Positions 43,839 through 51,786 of a stretch of DNA of 64,000 bases are shown here, piece by piece (the first letter of the stretch is position 1; the number at the start of each line of letters is the position of its first letter). Source of the stretch: Bdellovibrionota bacterium (GTDB lineage Bacteria > Bdellovibrionota > Bdellovibrionia > Bdellovibrionales > Bdellovibrionaceae); the NCBI GenBank assembly GCA_963170155.1, contig CAUJGP010000015.1:124001-188000 (forward strand), read 5' to 3'. The notes beneath the pieces are model-generated. The model did not search any database, was not told where the DNA came from, and saw only the letters and a program-made list of their open reading frames with translations. The translations under genes were made by a program, and so were the position numbers.

Positions 43839-44609
43839 CTAATTCCAATATTTAGGACCCTTTTGATTATGAGGATCCTCCGCTTTAGCGTTATCTACAA
43901 CAAGACGCAGGTTTCGTCCACGTTTTTTAGTCAACGGCCGCTGCTCAAACCAACCTTTTGCTTTGAGAAGGATAAAGCCAGATAAAAGTCCCATAAGATG
44001 GGCTAAATAAGCAACATCTCCTCCTGCTGGGGTGTTTCCCATCAAAGAGAGGAATTGAATAACTCCCAAAAGCATCACGAAATACTTCGCTGGCATCGGA
44101 AAAATCATCATAAAAGCAACAACACGATCTCCAAAAAGACGACCGTAAGCTAAAAGAAGACCAAAAATAGCTCCAGAAGCGCCAACCACCGGAGTCAAAA
44201 GCCCCAAGGGAGTTCCATTGTAGAGGTACGCATACACAAACATTGCAGCGGTATAGAAAAGTCCCGCACCGACCCCAGACATAATGTAAAAAAACAAAAA
44301 GTATTTTTTACCCCAAAACTGTTCTAATTCCGAGCCCAACCACCACAGCATCAACATATTGAAGACAATATGCAATTTATCATCCGTGGAGTGCACGAAA
44401 AGATAAGTCAGAGGTTGCCAAAGATAAAGATCAATAAAAACTTTTCCAGGGACTAAGGCAAAAAAGGTGGTAAAAGAAAAAGAATCCAAAAATCCATCTA
44501 AGATAAATTGTCCAACGATCCAAATAGCTACCGTTACAATAATCAAACGCTTTACCATAGGGGTGAAGGGCATTACCACCGGAACTCCGGAGCCTCCTCG
44601 ATAATTCAT
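43839..44609 (-). CDS. Rhomboid-family intramembrane serine protease
   Basis: 256 residues with six to seven hydrophobic segments. The catalytic Ser is in GASGAIFGLLLAYG and the His in AHLMGLLSGF. HIVFNMLMLWWLGSELE provides the H-x-x-x-N element of the third helix. It cleaves transmembrane segments within the membrane; substrates are unknown here. The ATG at 44609 overlaps the HIT stop as ATGA and follows GGAGG, so I use it over one 15 bases earlier. The basic tail is cytoplasmic. Confidence 0.9.
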   Translation of the reverse strand: MNYRGGSGVPVVMPFTPMVKRLIIVTVAIWIVGQFILDGFLDSFSFTTFFALVPGKVFIDLYLWQPLTYLFVHSTDDKLHIVFNMLMLWWLGSELEQFWGKKYFLFFYIMSGVGAGLFYTAAMFVYAYLYNGTPLGLLTPVVGASGAIFGLLLAYGRLFGDRVVAFMMIFPMPAKYFVMLLGVIQFLSLMGNTPAGGDVAYLAHLMGLLSGFILLKAKGWFEQRPLTKKRGRNLRLVVDNAKAEDPHNQKGPKYWN

Positions 44610-45235
44610 AAAACCTCCTGCCAAGCCTCTTTAATACGATGGTACGAGGACTCTAAGCTTTCAACAACCACTTTTGTTTCAGCAATCAAAGGAAAAAAAT
44701 TAACATCCCCAGCCCATCTGGGAATAATATGCCAATGCAAATGAGCGGGAATGCCAGCCCCCGCCACCGCTCCATGATTCATTCCAATATTAAGTCCCTC
44801 ACACCCATAAACCTTTTGGATTACTTTCACTGATTGTCTTAACAGCTCCATGAGGTCACTGTATTCTGCTGAGTTTAATTGGAGAAGCTCGCCACAGTGC
44901 CTCCTCGGGAGAACTAAAAGATGACCATTATTATAAGGATACTTATTGAGCACAACCATCGATTGCTTGGTTTTGACAAGAGTCAAAGTCTCAAAGCTCG
45001 CTTTACCCTGAGCACAGAGGCAAAACACGCAAGATTTTGATTTAACTAATTTTCGCACATAACGGTAACGATCGGGGCGAATCATCAAATCTCGCTCTTG
45101 GGGCCATATCTCCTCAAAAGAAGAAGCAAGTGCCGTCTTTACTAAGGGAACTTCTTCGCGACCTTGAGGACGACGAGGACTCCGACGAGACTTCGGAAGT
45201 TTTTTTTTCTCGCGAGGCGGGCGCGGCAAGGCCAT
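44606..45235 (-). CDS. HIT-family nucleotide hydrolase/phosphorylase with a basic N-terminal extension
   Basis: 209 residues. The histidine triad is HLHWHIIPRW near residue 165, preceded by MVVLNKYPYNNGHLLVLPRR, the usual HIT fold start, and CVFCLCAQG for a possible zinc pair. Such proteins act on diadenosine polyphosphates or nucleotide conjugates. The first 35 residues are rich in Arg, Lys and Pro (PRPPREKKKLPKSRR) and absent from most HIT proteins, so nucleic-acid or membrane association is possible. The start overlaps the sppA stop by one base (TAATG). Confidence 0.9.
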   Translation of the reverse strand: MALPRPPREKKKLPKSRRSPRRPQGREEVPLVKTALASSFEEIWPQERDLMIRPDRYRYVRKLVKSKSCVFCLCAQGKASFETLTLVKTKQSMVVLNKYPYNNGHLLVLPRRHCGELLQLNSAEYSDLMELLRQSVKVIQKVYGCEGLNIGMNHGAVAGAGIPAHLHWHIIPRWAGDVNFFPLIAETKVVVESLESSYHRIKEAWQEVL

Positions 45236-46188
45236 TATTCCATCACCTCATCAAGCCAAAAACCAGGCATGATCGCCATAGGACGATTAAATCCTTTTTG
45301 TTTGATAAGCTGGAGAACCTTCTTTTGAGCCGTAAAAGACCATTCCTCGTCTTCATCTCCTTGAATCAGACGTTCAATCAAAGAAGGCTGATGCTTGGGA
45401 ACTTCAAATAACTCATAATCTTTCTCAACACCGGCTAAACCCGCTAGAATCTCCCCAGCATCTGTCAAGGAACCCACTTGATCCGCAAAACCCAACTTGA
45501 CCGCCTGCTCACCATGCAGCACTCGACCATCTGCATATTCGTCCAAAATAGAATCCTCTAATTTACGCGCTTCTTTAACTGCGCTTCGAAATTGCAAATA
45601 GGTTTCGGCAATCAAACTTTGAAAGTAGGCCTTCTCCTCTTCTTTCATGGGTCTGTACTCAGCTCCAGCATCCTTAAAACGACCCGAAGTGATGGAGTAT
45701 CGCTGAACTTTAGCCCAATCATAAAGCCTCTCTAAATTAGCAAACTCCATCACCACTCCAATCGATCCGATCAGAGTCCCCTTGGCTACAACAATTTTAT
45801 CAGCGGCCATTGAAAGATAATAACCACCACTGGCATTCAAAGAAGGAGAATAAACCACAATCGGTTTTTTAGTTTTCTCCTTAAATTGCTTCAACTCACG
45901 ATAAATTTCTTCAGAGGGCCCTACCGCTCCCCCAGGTGAATTCACTCTGATTAAAAGACCTTTGATAGAGTTATTGTCCGCATACTTTCTTAACCTTTTA
46001 AGAAATTTATCGCTGTCCAAAATAATCCCTTTGATATCCATGACCAATAAATTTGATTTAGATCCCTTTTTCGGCAAACTGGTAGAATCACGTCCGGCAA
46101 CAATAGAAAGCCCCATCACCAAAGAAATAGAAGCTGCTATTAAAAAACCAACAAACAAAAAAACAAACCAGGGATTTCGACTCATCAT
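45235..46188 (-). CDS. sppA: Signal peptide peptidase SppA (short, single-domain)
   Basis: 317 residues, the short 36-kDa type, with one N-terminal membrane segment (WFVFLFVGFLIAASISLVMG). GLLIRVNSPGGAVGPSEEIY and the nucleophile serine in NASGGYYLSMAADKIV are present, and TSGRFKDAGAEYRPM carries the general-base Lys. It degrades signal peptides left in the inner membrane. It is the first gene of a four-gene coupled run (sppA, HIT, rhomboid, small acidic protein), which puts two intramembrane proteolysis enzymes together. Two ATGs (46188, 46185) follow GGAGG. The 323 bases upstream (46189-46511) show no gene. Confidence 0.93.
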   Translation of the reverse strand: MMSRNPWFVFLFVGFLIAASISLVMGLSIVAGRDSTSLPKKGSKSNLLVMDIKGIILDSDKFLKRLRKYADNNSIKGLLIRVNSPGGAVGPSEEIYRELKQFKEKTKKPIVVYSPSLNASGGYYLSMAADKIVVAKGTLIGSIGVVMEFANLERLYDWAKVQRYSITSGRFKDAGAEYRPMKEEEKAYFQSLIAETYLQFRSAVKEARKLEDSILDEYADGRVLHGEQAVKLGFADQVGSLTDAGEILAGLAGVEKDYELFEVPKHQPSLIERLIQGDEDEEWSFTAQKKVLQLIKQKGFNRPMAIMPGFWLDEVME

Positions 46189-46511
46189 AAGAATTGCCTC
46201 CGTATTCGAAATTTCAACCCAAAGTCTATGCTTCCGTCAATGGAATGGAGTGTGTAATCCTTTGGAAGCAGGAAAGTTGCTGCATAGAGTTGGAGTTTTC
46301 CTCAAAATAATCGCGGTGATCTGACAAAAACCAACAGTATGGGCTCTACCATAAATCAAAACTTCTCATTGAAATTGAACTCTCTCCACGGAATAATATA
46401 CTTTTAATACCCATTAAAAATTGTATTGCTTTGATTTCAAATGCCCCTCTCTTTTTTCAAAATTAGGGGGCAAGAAATCATTGAGGTTATTTTAAAAACA
46501 TTAACCAATAC

Positions 46512-47654
46512 GTGAAACCAAAAAAGCCCCTTTGTGTTGGCATTTACAAGCCCTGGAGAATCGTGAAGAAAACGGTATTTATATTTATCATCAGTCTCAC
46601 TTTCTCTATTCTCAGTTTTTTAATGTTTGTGTGGTTCACGACCGAACATTACTCAATGCACGAACTTGCTCAGTTTGACTGTAAAAACCATGCAAAACCC
46701 TTGGATCTTTCCCATCCGATCAAAGTGATGACTTGGAACATCCAATTTTTAGCGGGGAAAAATTATATCTTCTTCTATGATGCAATCGATGGCTCAGGCA
46801 CCGATGAAGCCCCTTCTCAAAAGGACACTGAAATAATCTTTCAGGAGGTCACTCGAATCCTCCATGACGAAAACCCTGATTTCGTCCTCTTACAAGAGGT
46901 TGATGTGGACGCCAAACGCACTTATTTTCAAAATCAAGCCCAAATGCTGTATAAATCTTTGTCTTCTCAATTCCCCTGCATGACCTCTACCTACTATTGG
47001 CGCGCAGGCTTTGTACCTCATCCCCACATTTTAGGAAGCGTGGGAATGAAACTGGTGACTCTCTCGCGTTATCTCATTGAAAAATCAGAACGTCATTCGT
47101 TGGGAGAGTTTCCCTCCGATATTCTCTCTCGACAATTTCGCCCAAAGAGAGCCATTTTAGAGAGTACAATTGCCACGACCGAAGGCCCTTCTTTTCATCT
47201 TTTAAATACACATTTAGAAGCTTACTCTCAAGGGTCCGATCTAATGCAACAACAAGTTCACATCTCCTCTCAACAGCTGCAACGCTTGGAAATCCAAGGG
47301 CGTCCTTGGATTTTTGGAGGTGATTTCAACCTGCTTATGCCAGGTCAAAGCTACTTTCAATTGAGCCACTCGCAGCGTTCTCTCTATCAAGAAAAGAGTG
47401 AACTACAAATGCTCACTCACCAATTCCCGGTATTGCCTCAACCTCACGAAGTCAATGGCCTCTCCCCCGCGCAATGGTACACGCATTTTCCCAATGACCC
47501 AGAGGTCAATGGTCCCGATCGAACCATTGACTATCTCTTTCATAGCCCGCGCTTTCAGACTCTTAAACATTATGTGCGATTTCAAGATACGATCAAAATT
47601 TCAGATCATTTGCCGTTAATTGGAATTTTTCATTTAAAAAAAATAAATCCTTAA
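46512..47654 (+). CDS. Membrane-anchored endonuclease/exonuclease/phosphatase-fold protein
   Basis: 380 residues with a GTG start. One N-terminal transmembrane segment (VFIFIISLTFSILSFLMFVW) is followed by the EEP fold: MTWNIQFL, LLQEVDVDAKRTY (metal-binding Glu), WIFGGDFNLLMPG and TIKISDHLPLIGIFH (Asp-His pair), with PDRTIDYLF before it. This superfamily includes DNases and sphingomyelinase-like phosphatases; the extracytoplasmic side and the substrate are inferred only. GTG at 46563 after GGAGAAT is an alternative start that leaves the membrane segment intact. It converges on the response regulator with a four-base overlap of the stops. Confidence 0.75.
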   Translation: MKPKKPLCVGIYKPWRIVKKTVFIFIISLTFSILSFLMFVWFTTEHYSMHELAQFDCKNHAKPLDLSHPIKVMTWNIQFLAGKNYIFFYDAIDGSGTDEAPSQKDTEIIFQEVTRILHDENPDFVLLQEVDVDAKRTYFQNQAQMLYKSLSSQFPCMTSTYYWRAGFVPHPHILGSVGMKLVTLSRYLIEKSERHSLGEFPSDILSRQFRPKRAILESTIATTEGPSFHLLNTHLEAYSQGSDLMQQQVHISSQQLQRLEIQGRPWIFGGDFNLLMPGQSYFQLSHSQRSLYQEKSELQMLTHQFPVLPQPHEVNGLSPAQWYTHFPNDPEVNGPDRTIDYLFHSPRFQTLKHYVRFQDTIKISDHLPLIGIFHLKKINP

Positions 47655-48316
47655 GAAACTCTCTGCGCTTGTTTTTCCAGCGCCTGTCGGTATTGAGTTT
47701 GTTTCATTTTCGCCAATAAATTCTCTTCTTTCAATAAAAACTCTAGCTTTTCCTCTAATGTATCCAACAAAAGATCAAAGTTTTCATTTTTGCCATTATC
47801 ATCCACAAAAATTTTATCCATCATTTCAGGTGCCACATAATTCGTTACTGCCAATCTAAGGCTAGAGTAAATTTCTTTCACTTGCTTGGTGAGATCCCGA
47901 ATATCCTGACGCGTTTTCATGAGTTCCCAATCAATAAGGCTATCGTTGACCACTTCATGCACCACTTCAATATCCACCGGTTTTTCAATAATGTGGATGA
48001 CCCCTAACTCTAATGCTGAAATCGCATCATCCTTGTCTAAATAACCAGAAAACATCACCGTAGGGATATGAACACTGGCTTCATTGATTTGTTTGAGTGT
48101 TTGCAATCCATTCAAAACCGGCATTTTCAAGTCAATGACCAGAATAGCGGGCTTGATGGTTTTATTTCTGACAGCTTCAACAAACTTTTGGGGATTGTTA
48201 AATTGCAACACATCATAGTCACCCTTGAGTTCTTCAAAAAGCAATTCTGTAATATCTTTTTCATCATCGACAAGGACCACCAATGGGCGTTCAGATTCCA
48301 TAGTGACTTTTAGCAT
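47651..48316 (-). CDS. Response regulator with REC domain and coiled-coil output
   Basis: 221 residues. The receiver domain has the acidic pair in VDDEKDITE, the phosphoacceptor Asp in LVIDLKMPVLNG, and Lys in IIEKPVD. No DNA-binding or enzymatic output follows; the remaining 90 residues are helical and charged (KQVKEIYSSLRL ... LEEKLEFLLKEENLLAKM). It probably acts through protein contacts. The ATG at 48316 fits AAGGAAG better than the upstream TTG (48322). A sigma-70-like promoter lies at 48361-48390. Confidence 0.88.
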   Translation of the reverse strand: MLKVTMESERPLVVLVDDEKDITELLFEELKGDYDVLQFNNPQKFVEAVRNKTIKPAILVIDLKMPVLNGLQTLKQINEASVHIPTVMFSGYLDKDDAISALELGVIHIIEKPVDIEVVHEVVNDSLIDWELMKTRQDIRDLTKQVKEIYSSLRLAVTNYVAPEMMDKIFVDDNGKNENFDLLLDTLEEKLEFLLKEENLLAKMKQTQYRQALEKQAQRVS

Positions 48317-48360
48317 AAACAAACTTCCTTTAATAAAGAATAGGGTTCGTATTTAAATCC

Positions 48361-48390
48361 ATTATATAATATTCTATTAATTTAAAACAA
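48361..48390 (-). promoter_or_regulatory. Sigma-70-like promoter of the response regulator gene
   Basis: On the minus strand, TTGTTT (48390-48385) is followed after 18 bases by a perfect TATAAT (48366-48361), giving a leader of about 40 bases. Read by eye only. Confidence 0.5.
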
Positions 48391-48525
48391 CCTCATACCC
48401 TGTTAAATTTATCTTATCTCATTGGATGCAGGAATCTTTTTTTATTTAAAAAGAGGAACCAGACTTTTATCCACCAAGCAGCCGAGTGTTTGGCCCCAGT
48501 ACAATCCGCGACAACAAAGATTCAA

Positions 48526-51504
48526 TCAATCATCGCTTTCGATATCCACCACAGAAAGGCTCCACGGTGAACTCCACGGAGACTCAAGCCCTTGCTCATC
48601 ATTAAGCCCTTTGACTCGCCAAAATACTTTTCCCCGAATGGCGGCGTTATCAAGCAAGATTCGATTTTCTTTGGGTTTGAGTGTGTAGAGTATTTTTTTA
48701 AAATTTCGATTTGTTGAAAACTCTATCACATATTGATTTGCTAATTGATCGCCTCGCCATTCTAGCCAAACTTCAGGCCTCTCCATTTTTGATAAAATAT
48801 AGGAGACTTTGTCTTTAGGTAAAACTAAGGTGGGGCTTTGCAAAGGCTTTTTCACAAGATACCTTACCATTTCAACATTCGAATACTGTGAATCTCCAAC
48901 CCCAGAACCTCCCAGTCCTTTGACTCTCACATAAAACTTCCCTGGTTCCGCCAACTGTAGGCGATAAGATCGCTCTTTAACCATCTCTTTCAACTTCAAG
49001 CGAGAAAATTGGGGCTGCTCCGATAGCTCCACCTGAAAAGAAGAGTGTCCAGAAGAAGAATTCCACTTGATGGTAAAATGACCAGGGGGAACTGCCGTCT
49101 CAGCTAAAGGAAGTGCCACAGCCAAAGCATCCACCGGCAACAATTGAGGAGCCCCGGCCTTCACAACCCAAGAAACCGGAGAACTCCAGGGGCCGACTCT
49201 TTTCGTGTCTGAAAGACCAGCCACACGAATTGTGTAGGTTCCTAGTTTCTTGAGGGATACATTCAATTGATTTTGATCCGCAATTTTTTCAAAAACAATA
49301 TTTTTAAATTGGGGATCTTCAGACACTTGTACTTTGAATTGCGCAGCAACACCTCTTTTTTCCCATTGTAGTTTCAGCATGGCCGGCTTATCGCCTTCTA
49401 AAGCACTCTCGTGCATTTTAGAAGCGATAAGAGGTGCCTGTAAACCTTCTTTGTGTGATTCATAAACTTCAACTTTCAAAACCGGAGATGGAATGGAGAC
49501 AATCTCCATCAAAGGATTCTCCAAACGGCTTGTTGGAGTTGATGATTTATCATTGGCAGAAGATAAATGATTTTTGATTTGGTAAACCGATCGAACGCGA
49601 TAATAATAAGTTCCGGGAGCCACATCTTTTAAAGTGAAGGATGTGTAAGGAACCTCCACGCGATGGGTTTGACCATCAAGCTGCGGGAAATTAGGATCTA
49701 AACTGCTCTCCAAGATATAACGAACTGGAATAGACAGCTTTTCATACTCCGCTTTCAAGCGAGACTGGAGAGAGAGTTGAGCTTTTTTCGAGCGCTCTGT
49801 TTTGGTTCCCACAAGAGTTTTTAGATTCCAAGGTAACCATTGTAGTGAGGTATCCGGGAAGGGCGAGAGTCCTCCGTCGTCACTGCGGGGAAGCGCCACG
49901 GACAATGAGGACGCCTTGTGTGCCCATGTTGGTCCAGGGGGACGGATATGCCAAACAAGAGTTTTGGAAACAGGTCCTTTTCTTCCTTGGGAAGACAAAG
50001 GAAAAATTCTGAAATACACAGGCCCAAAACCTCGACCTGAAGGCCCTACAAAACGATTCCCTTTGACCTTCTCCGCATGCAACACATCCGTAAAATGAGG
50101 AGACGTAGAACTCTCGACCCAGAAATCCCTTGTCATCTTTTGAACGTCCCATTGGAAAGCCGGAGCTTCAGAGCCCAAAAGCGTTTCTATCTCTTCTTTT
50201 AAAGCAAGAGGCGTGGTTAATCCATCGGGGTCCACATCGGTCACCTCGACAATCAAAGTATGAGACCACAAAGAAGGAGGTCTTCCCAAACTCTCACTTC
50301 GCACTCGTGCATAATATTTTCCAAGAGTTAACCTTGGAATAGACCATTGTTTTTCTTTAACCTCATAACTCATCTTTTCTTTAAATTGCGGGTCTCGCCC
50401 AAATTCAATGCGATAAAGCATTGCTTTAATTGAACTGTCCCACTTCAAAATTGAAAGTTCCTGCTGTCGGCTGTCCACAGCAGAGGGAGAAAGATCTTGA
50501 GTTTCAGCCCACTGATTGGATGGAATCATCAATGGGTCCATTTTATTCTTCCATTCTGGCGACGTTAACAACCCAAGATTCCATTGAATAACTTCAGATT
50601 GCAAAGAAGCTTCCGAACGACCCTTTTTAAAAACTTCTACTTGCCAATAAAGACTGCCCTCCGCAAAAGAAGGAACCCATTCAAAGCCATTGATCTTTAA
50701 AAATTCATTCACCAACGGTTGGCTCAGATCGGGTTTTGTAGAGACAATGAGCCTATAGCGATCGACCGGCCCTTCTGCGTGCCAATAAAATTTCAGTTTT
50801 TGTTTTTCAGAAAACCATAGATTTTTATTTTCTGCCCACTGATCAAGTCTTACAAAAAGAGGTTCTTCCTCCAGAGGAGCTAAACTTCCAATGCTGGCAA
50901 CCCCACGGTAAATATTCAATTGGTGTTTCTTGGCAAGAAGCAATTTTTTTTGTGATTTAGATTCAGTTAATTTAACTTGACCTTCAATAATTTTCAACTG
51001 GGTGGTTTGCAGCTTTTTTTTATTGAGAGAAAATTCAACGGCTTTCCCCTCTAAATCCAAATCCTGGTCATTAATATTGAGCTTCAAGGGTAATCCTTTA
51101 TTGGAACCTAAATGGCCCCTCAGATTTCCAAAGCGCAAATCCAACTTCATCATGTTCTGAACCTGATCTAAAACCACTAAAGAATTAGGATCAATCCAAA
51201 GGTTAATTCCGGTAGTAAGACGTATGGCGACAGAACTCTTGCTTCCCGTAAAGATTGAATCCCCAACATAGACAGATTCCAAATCGTTCAATGGCAACCA
51301 AACAAAATCATCGGTGGATCGGCGTCGAACATCCCTGATGAGCTGGTCAACCGCGCCAATTTGAGTTCCTTGATTGGTAAAACGAGATTTAAAAAAACTG
51401 GAATTGTCATTCAACAAAAACAAAAATAATAACATCCCCAGCATTGAAAGGCCGAGGAGCCATCGATCCAGTCGGTCACCCTGATGAAAAAAAGGTAATT
51501 TCAT
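48526..51504 (-). CDS. FecR-domain protein with fibronectin-III-like repeats
   Basis: 992 residues. There is one N-terminal transmembrane segment (LLGLSMLGMLLFLFLL). A FecR-type domain follows at about residues 75-200 (WLPLNDLESVYVGDSIFTGS ... IRLTTGINLWIDPNSLVVL). At least five beta-rich units then recur with 'ARVRSESLGR', 'YRVRSVYQIK', 'IRVAGLSDTK', 'VRVKGLGGSG' and 'WRVKGLNDEQ', each ending in a WS(S)P-type loop. Fn3-like repeats are inferred from this spacing. An envelope-spanning scaffold or adhesin is likely; no catalytic motif is seen. There is no Shine-Dalgarno before the ATG, and a sigma-28-like promoter places the transcript start almost at it. Confidence 0.75.
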   Translation of the reverse strand: MKLPFFHQGDRLDRWLLGLSMLGMLLFLFLLNDNSSFFKSRFTNQGTQIGAVDQLIRDVRRRSTDDFVWLPLNDLESVYVGDSIFTGSKSSVAIRLTTGINLWIDPNSLVVLDQVQNMMKLDLRFGNLRGHLGSNKGLPLKLNINDQDLDLEGKAVEFSLNKKKLQTTQLKIIEGQVKLTESKSQKKLLLAKKHQLNIYRGVASIGSLAPLEEEPLFVRLDQWAENKNLWFSEKQKLKFYWHAEGPVDRYRLIVSTKPDLSQPLVNEFLKINGFEWVPSFAEGSLYWQVEVFKKGRSEASLQSEVIQWNLGLLTSPEWKNKMDPLMIPSNQWAETQDLSPSAVDSRQQELSILKWDSSIKAMLYRIEFGRDPQFKEKMSYEVKEKQWSIPRLTLGKYYARVRSESLGRPPSLWSHTLIVEVTDVDPDGLTTPLALKEEIETLLGSEAPAFQWDVQKMTRDFWVESSTSPHFTDVLHAEKVKGNRFVGPSGRGFGPVYFRIFPLSSQGRKGPVSKTLVWHIRPPGPTWAHKASSLSVALPRSDDGGLSPFPDTSLQWLPWNLKTLVGTKTERSKKAQLSLQSRLKAEYEKLSIPVRYILESSLDPNFPQLDGQTHRVEVPYTSFTLKDVAPGTYYYRVRSVYQIKNHLSSANDKSSTPTSRLENPLMEIVSIPSPVLKVEVYESHKEGLQAPLIASKMHESALEGDKPAMLKLQWEKRGVAAQFKVQVSEDPQFKNIVFEKIADQNQLNVSLKKLGTYTIRVAGLSDTKRVGPWSSPVSWVVKAGAPQLLPVDALAVALPLAETAVPPGHFTIKWNSSSGHSSFQVELSEQPQFSRLKLKEMVKERSYRLQLAEPGKFYVRVKGLGGSGVGDSQYSNVEMVRYLVKKPLQSPTLVLPKDKVSYILSKMERPEVWLEWRGDQLANQYVIEFSTNRNFKKILYTLKPKENRILLDNAAIRGKVFWRVKGLNDEQGLESPWSSPWSLSVVDIESDD

Positions 51505-51511
51505 GATTTCA

Positions 51512-51538
51512 TTATCGGATTCAAAGGAGATTTCTTTA
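51512..51538 (-). promoter_or_regulatory. Sigma-28 (FliA)-like promoter of the FecR-domain gene
   Basis: On the minus strand, TAAAGAAA (51538-51531), exactly 11 bases, then TCCGATAA (51519-51512). The consensus for flagellar sigma is TAAAGTTT-N11-GCCGATAA, so the -10 box matches 7 of 8. The predicted start of transcription is around 51505-51506 and the ATG is at 51504, so the mRNA would be leaderless or nearly so. Confidence 0.6.
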
Positions 51539-51752
51539 GATATCTTAGAGCTTGTTTGGCAAAGGACTCCTCCTCTTTAATTTCATAACTAGGCTCTAGA
51601 CCTCACTTCAATGAAAAAAAAACAGCACCTTGGTTGAGATGATAAAGTTGATTTTGAACTTTAGACACTTCAAATCTGGACCCCTTTTAAAGGTTCCAAG
51701 CAAATCATAGCCTCGAACATAACAGGATCTCCAGTTCGATGTGAATCAGGAC

Positions 51753-51779
51753 TAAAGAACTTTAATTTATTGTCGATAA
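51753..51779 (+). promoter_or_regulatory. Sigma-28 (FliA)-like promoter of the partner-switch operon
   Basis: TAAAGAAC (51753-51760), 11 bases, GTCGATAA (51772-51779). Seven of eight -10 bases match the flagellar sigma consensus. The expected start is about 51786; the ATG is at 51787 and has no Shine-Dalgarno. Confidence 0.6.
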
Positions 51780-51786
51780 ATCCCAC

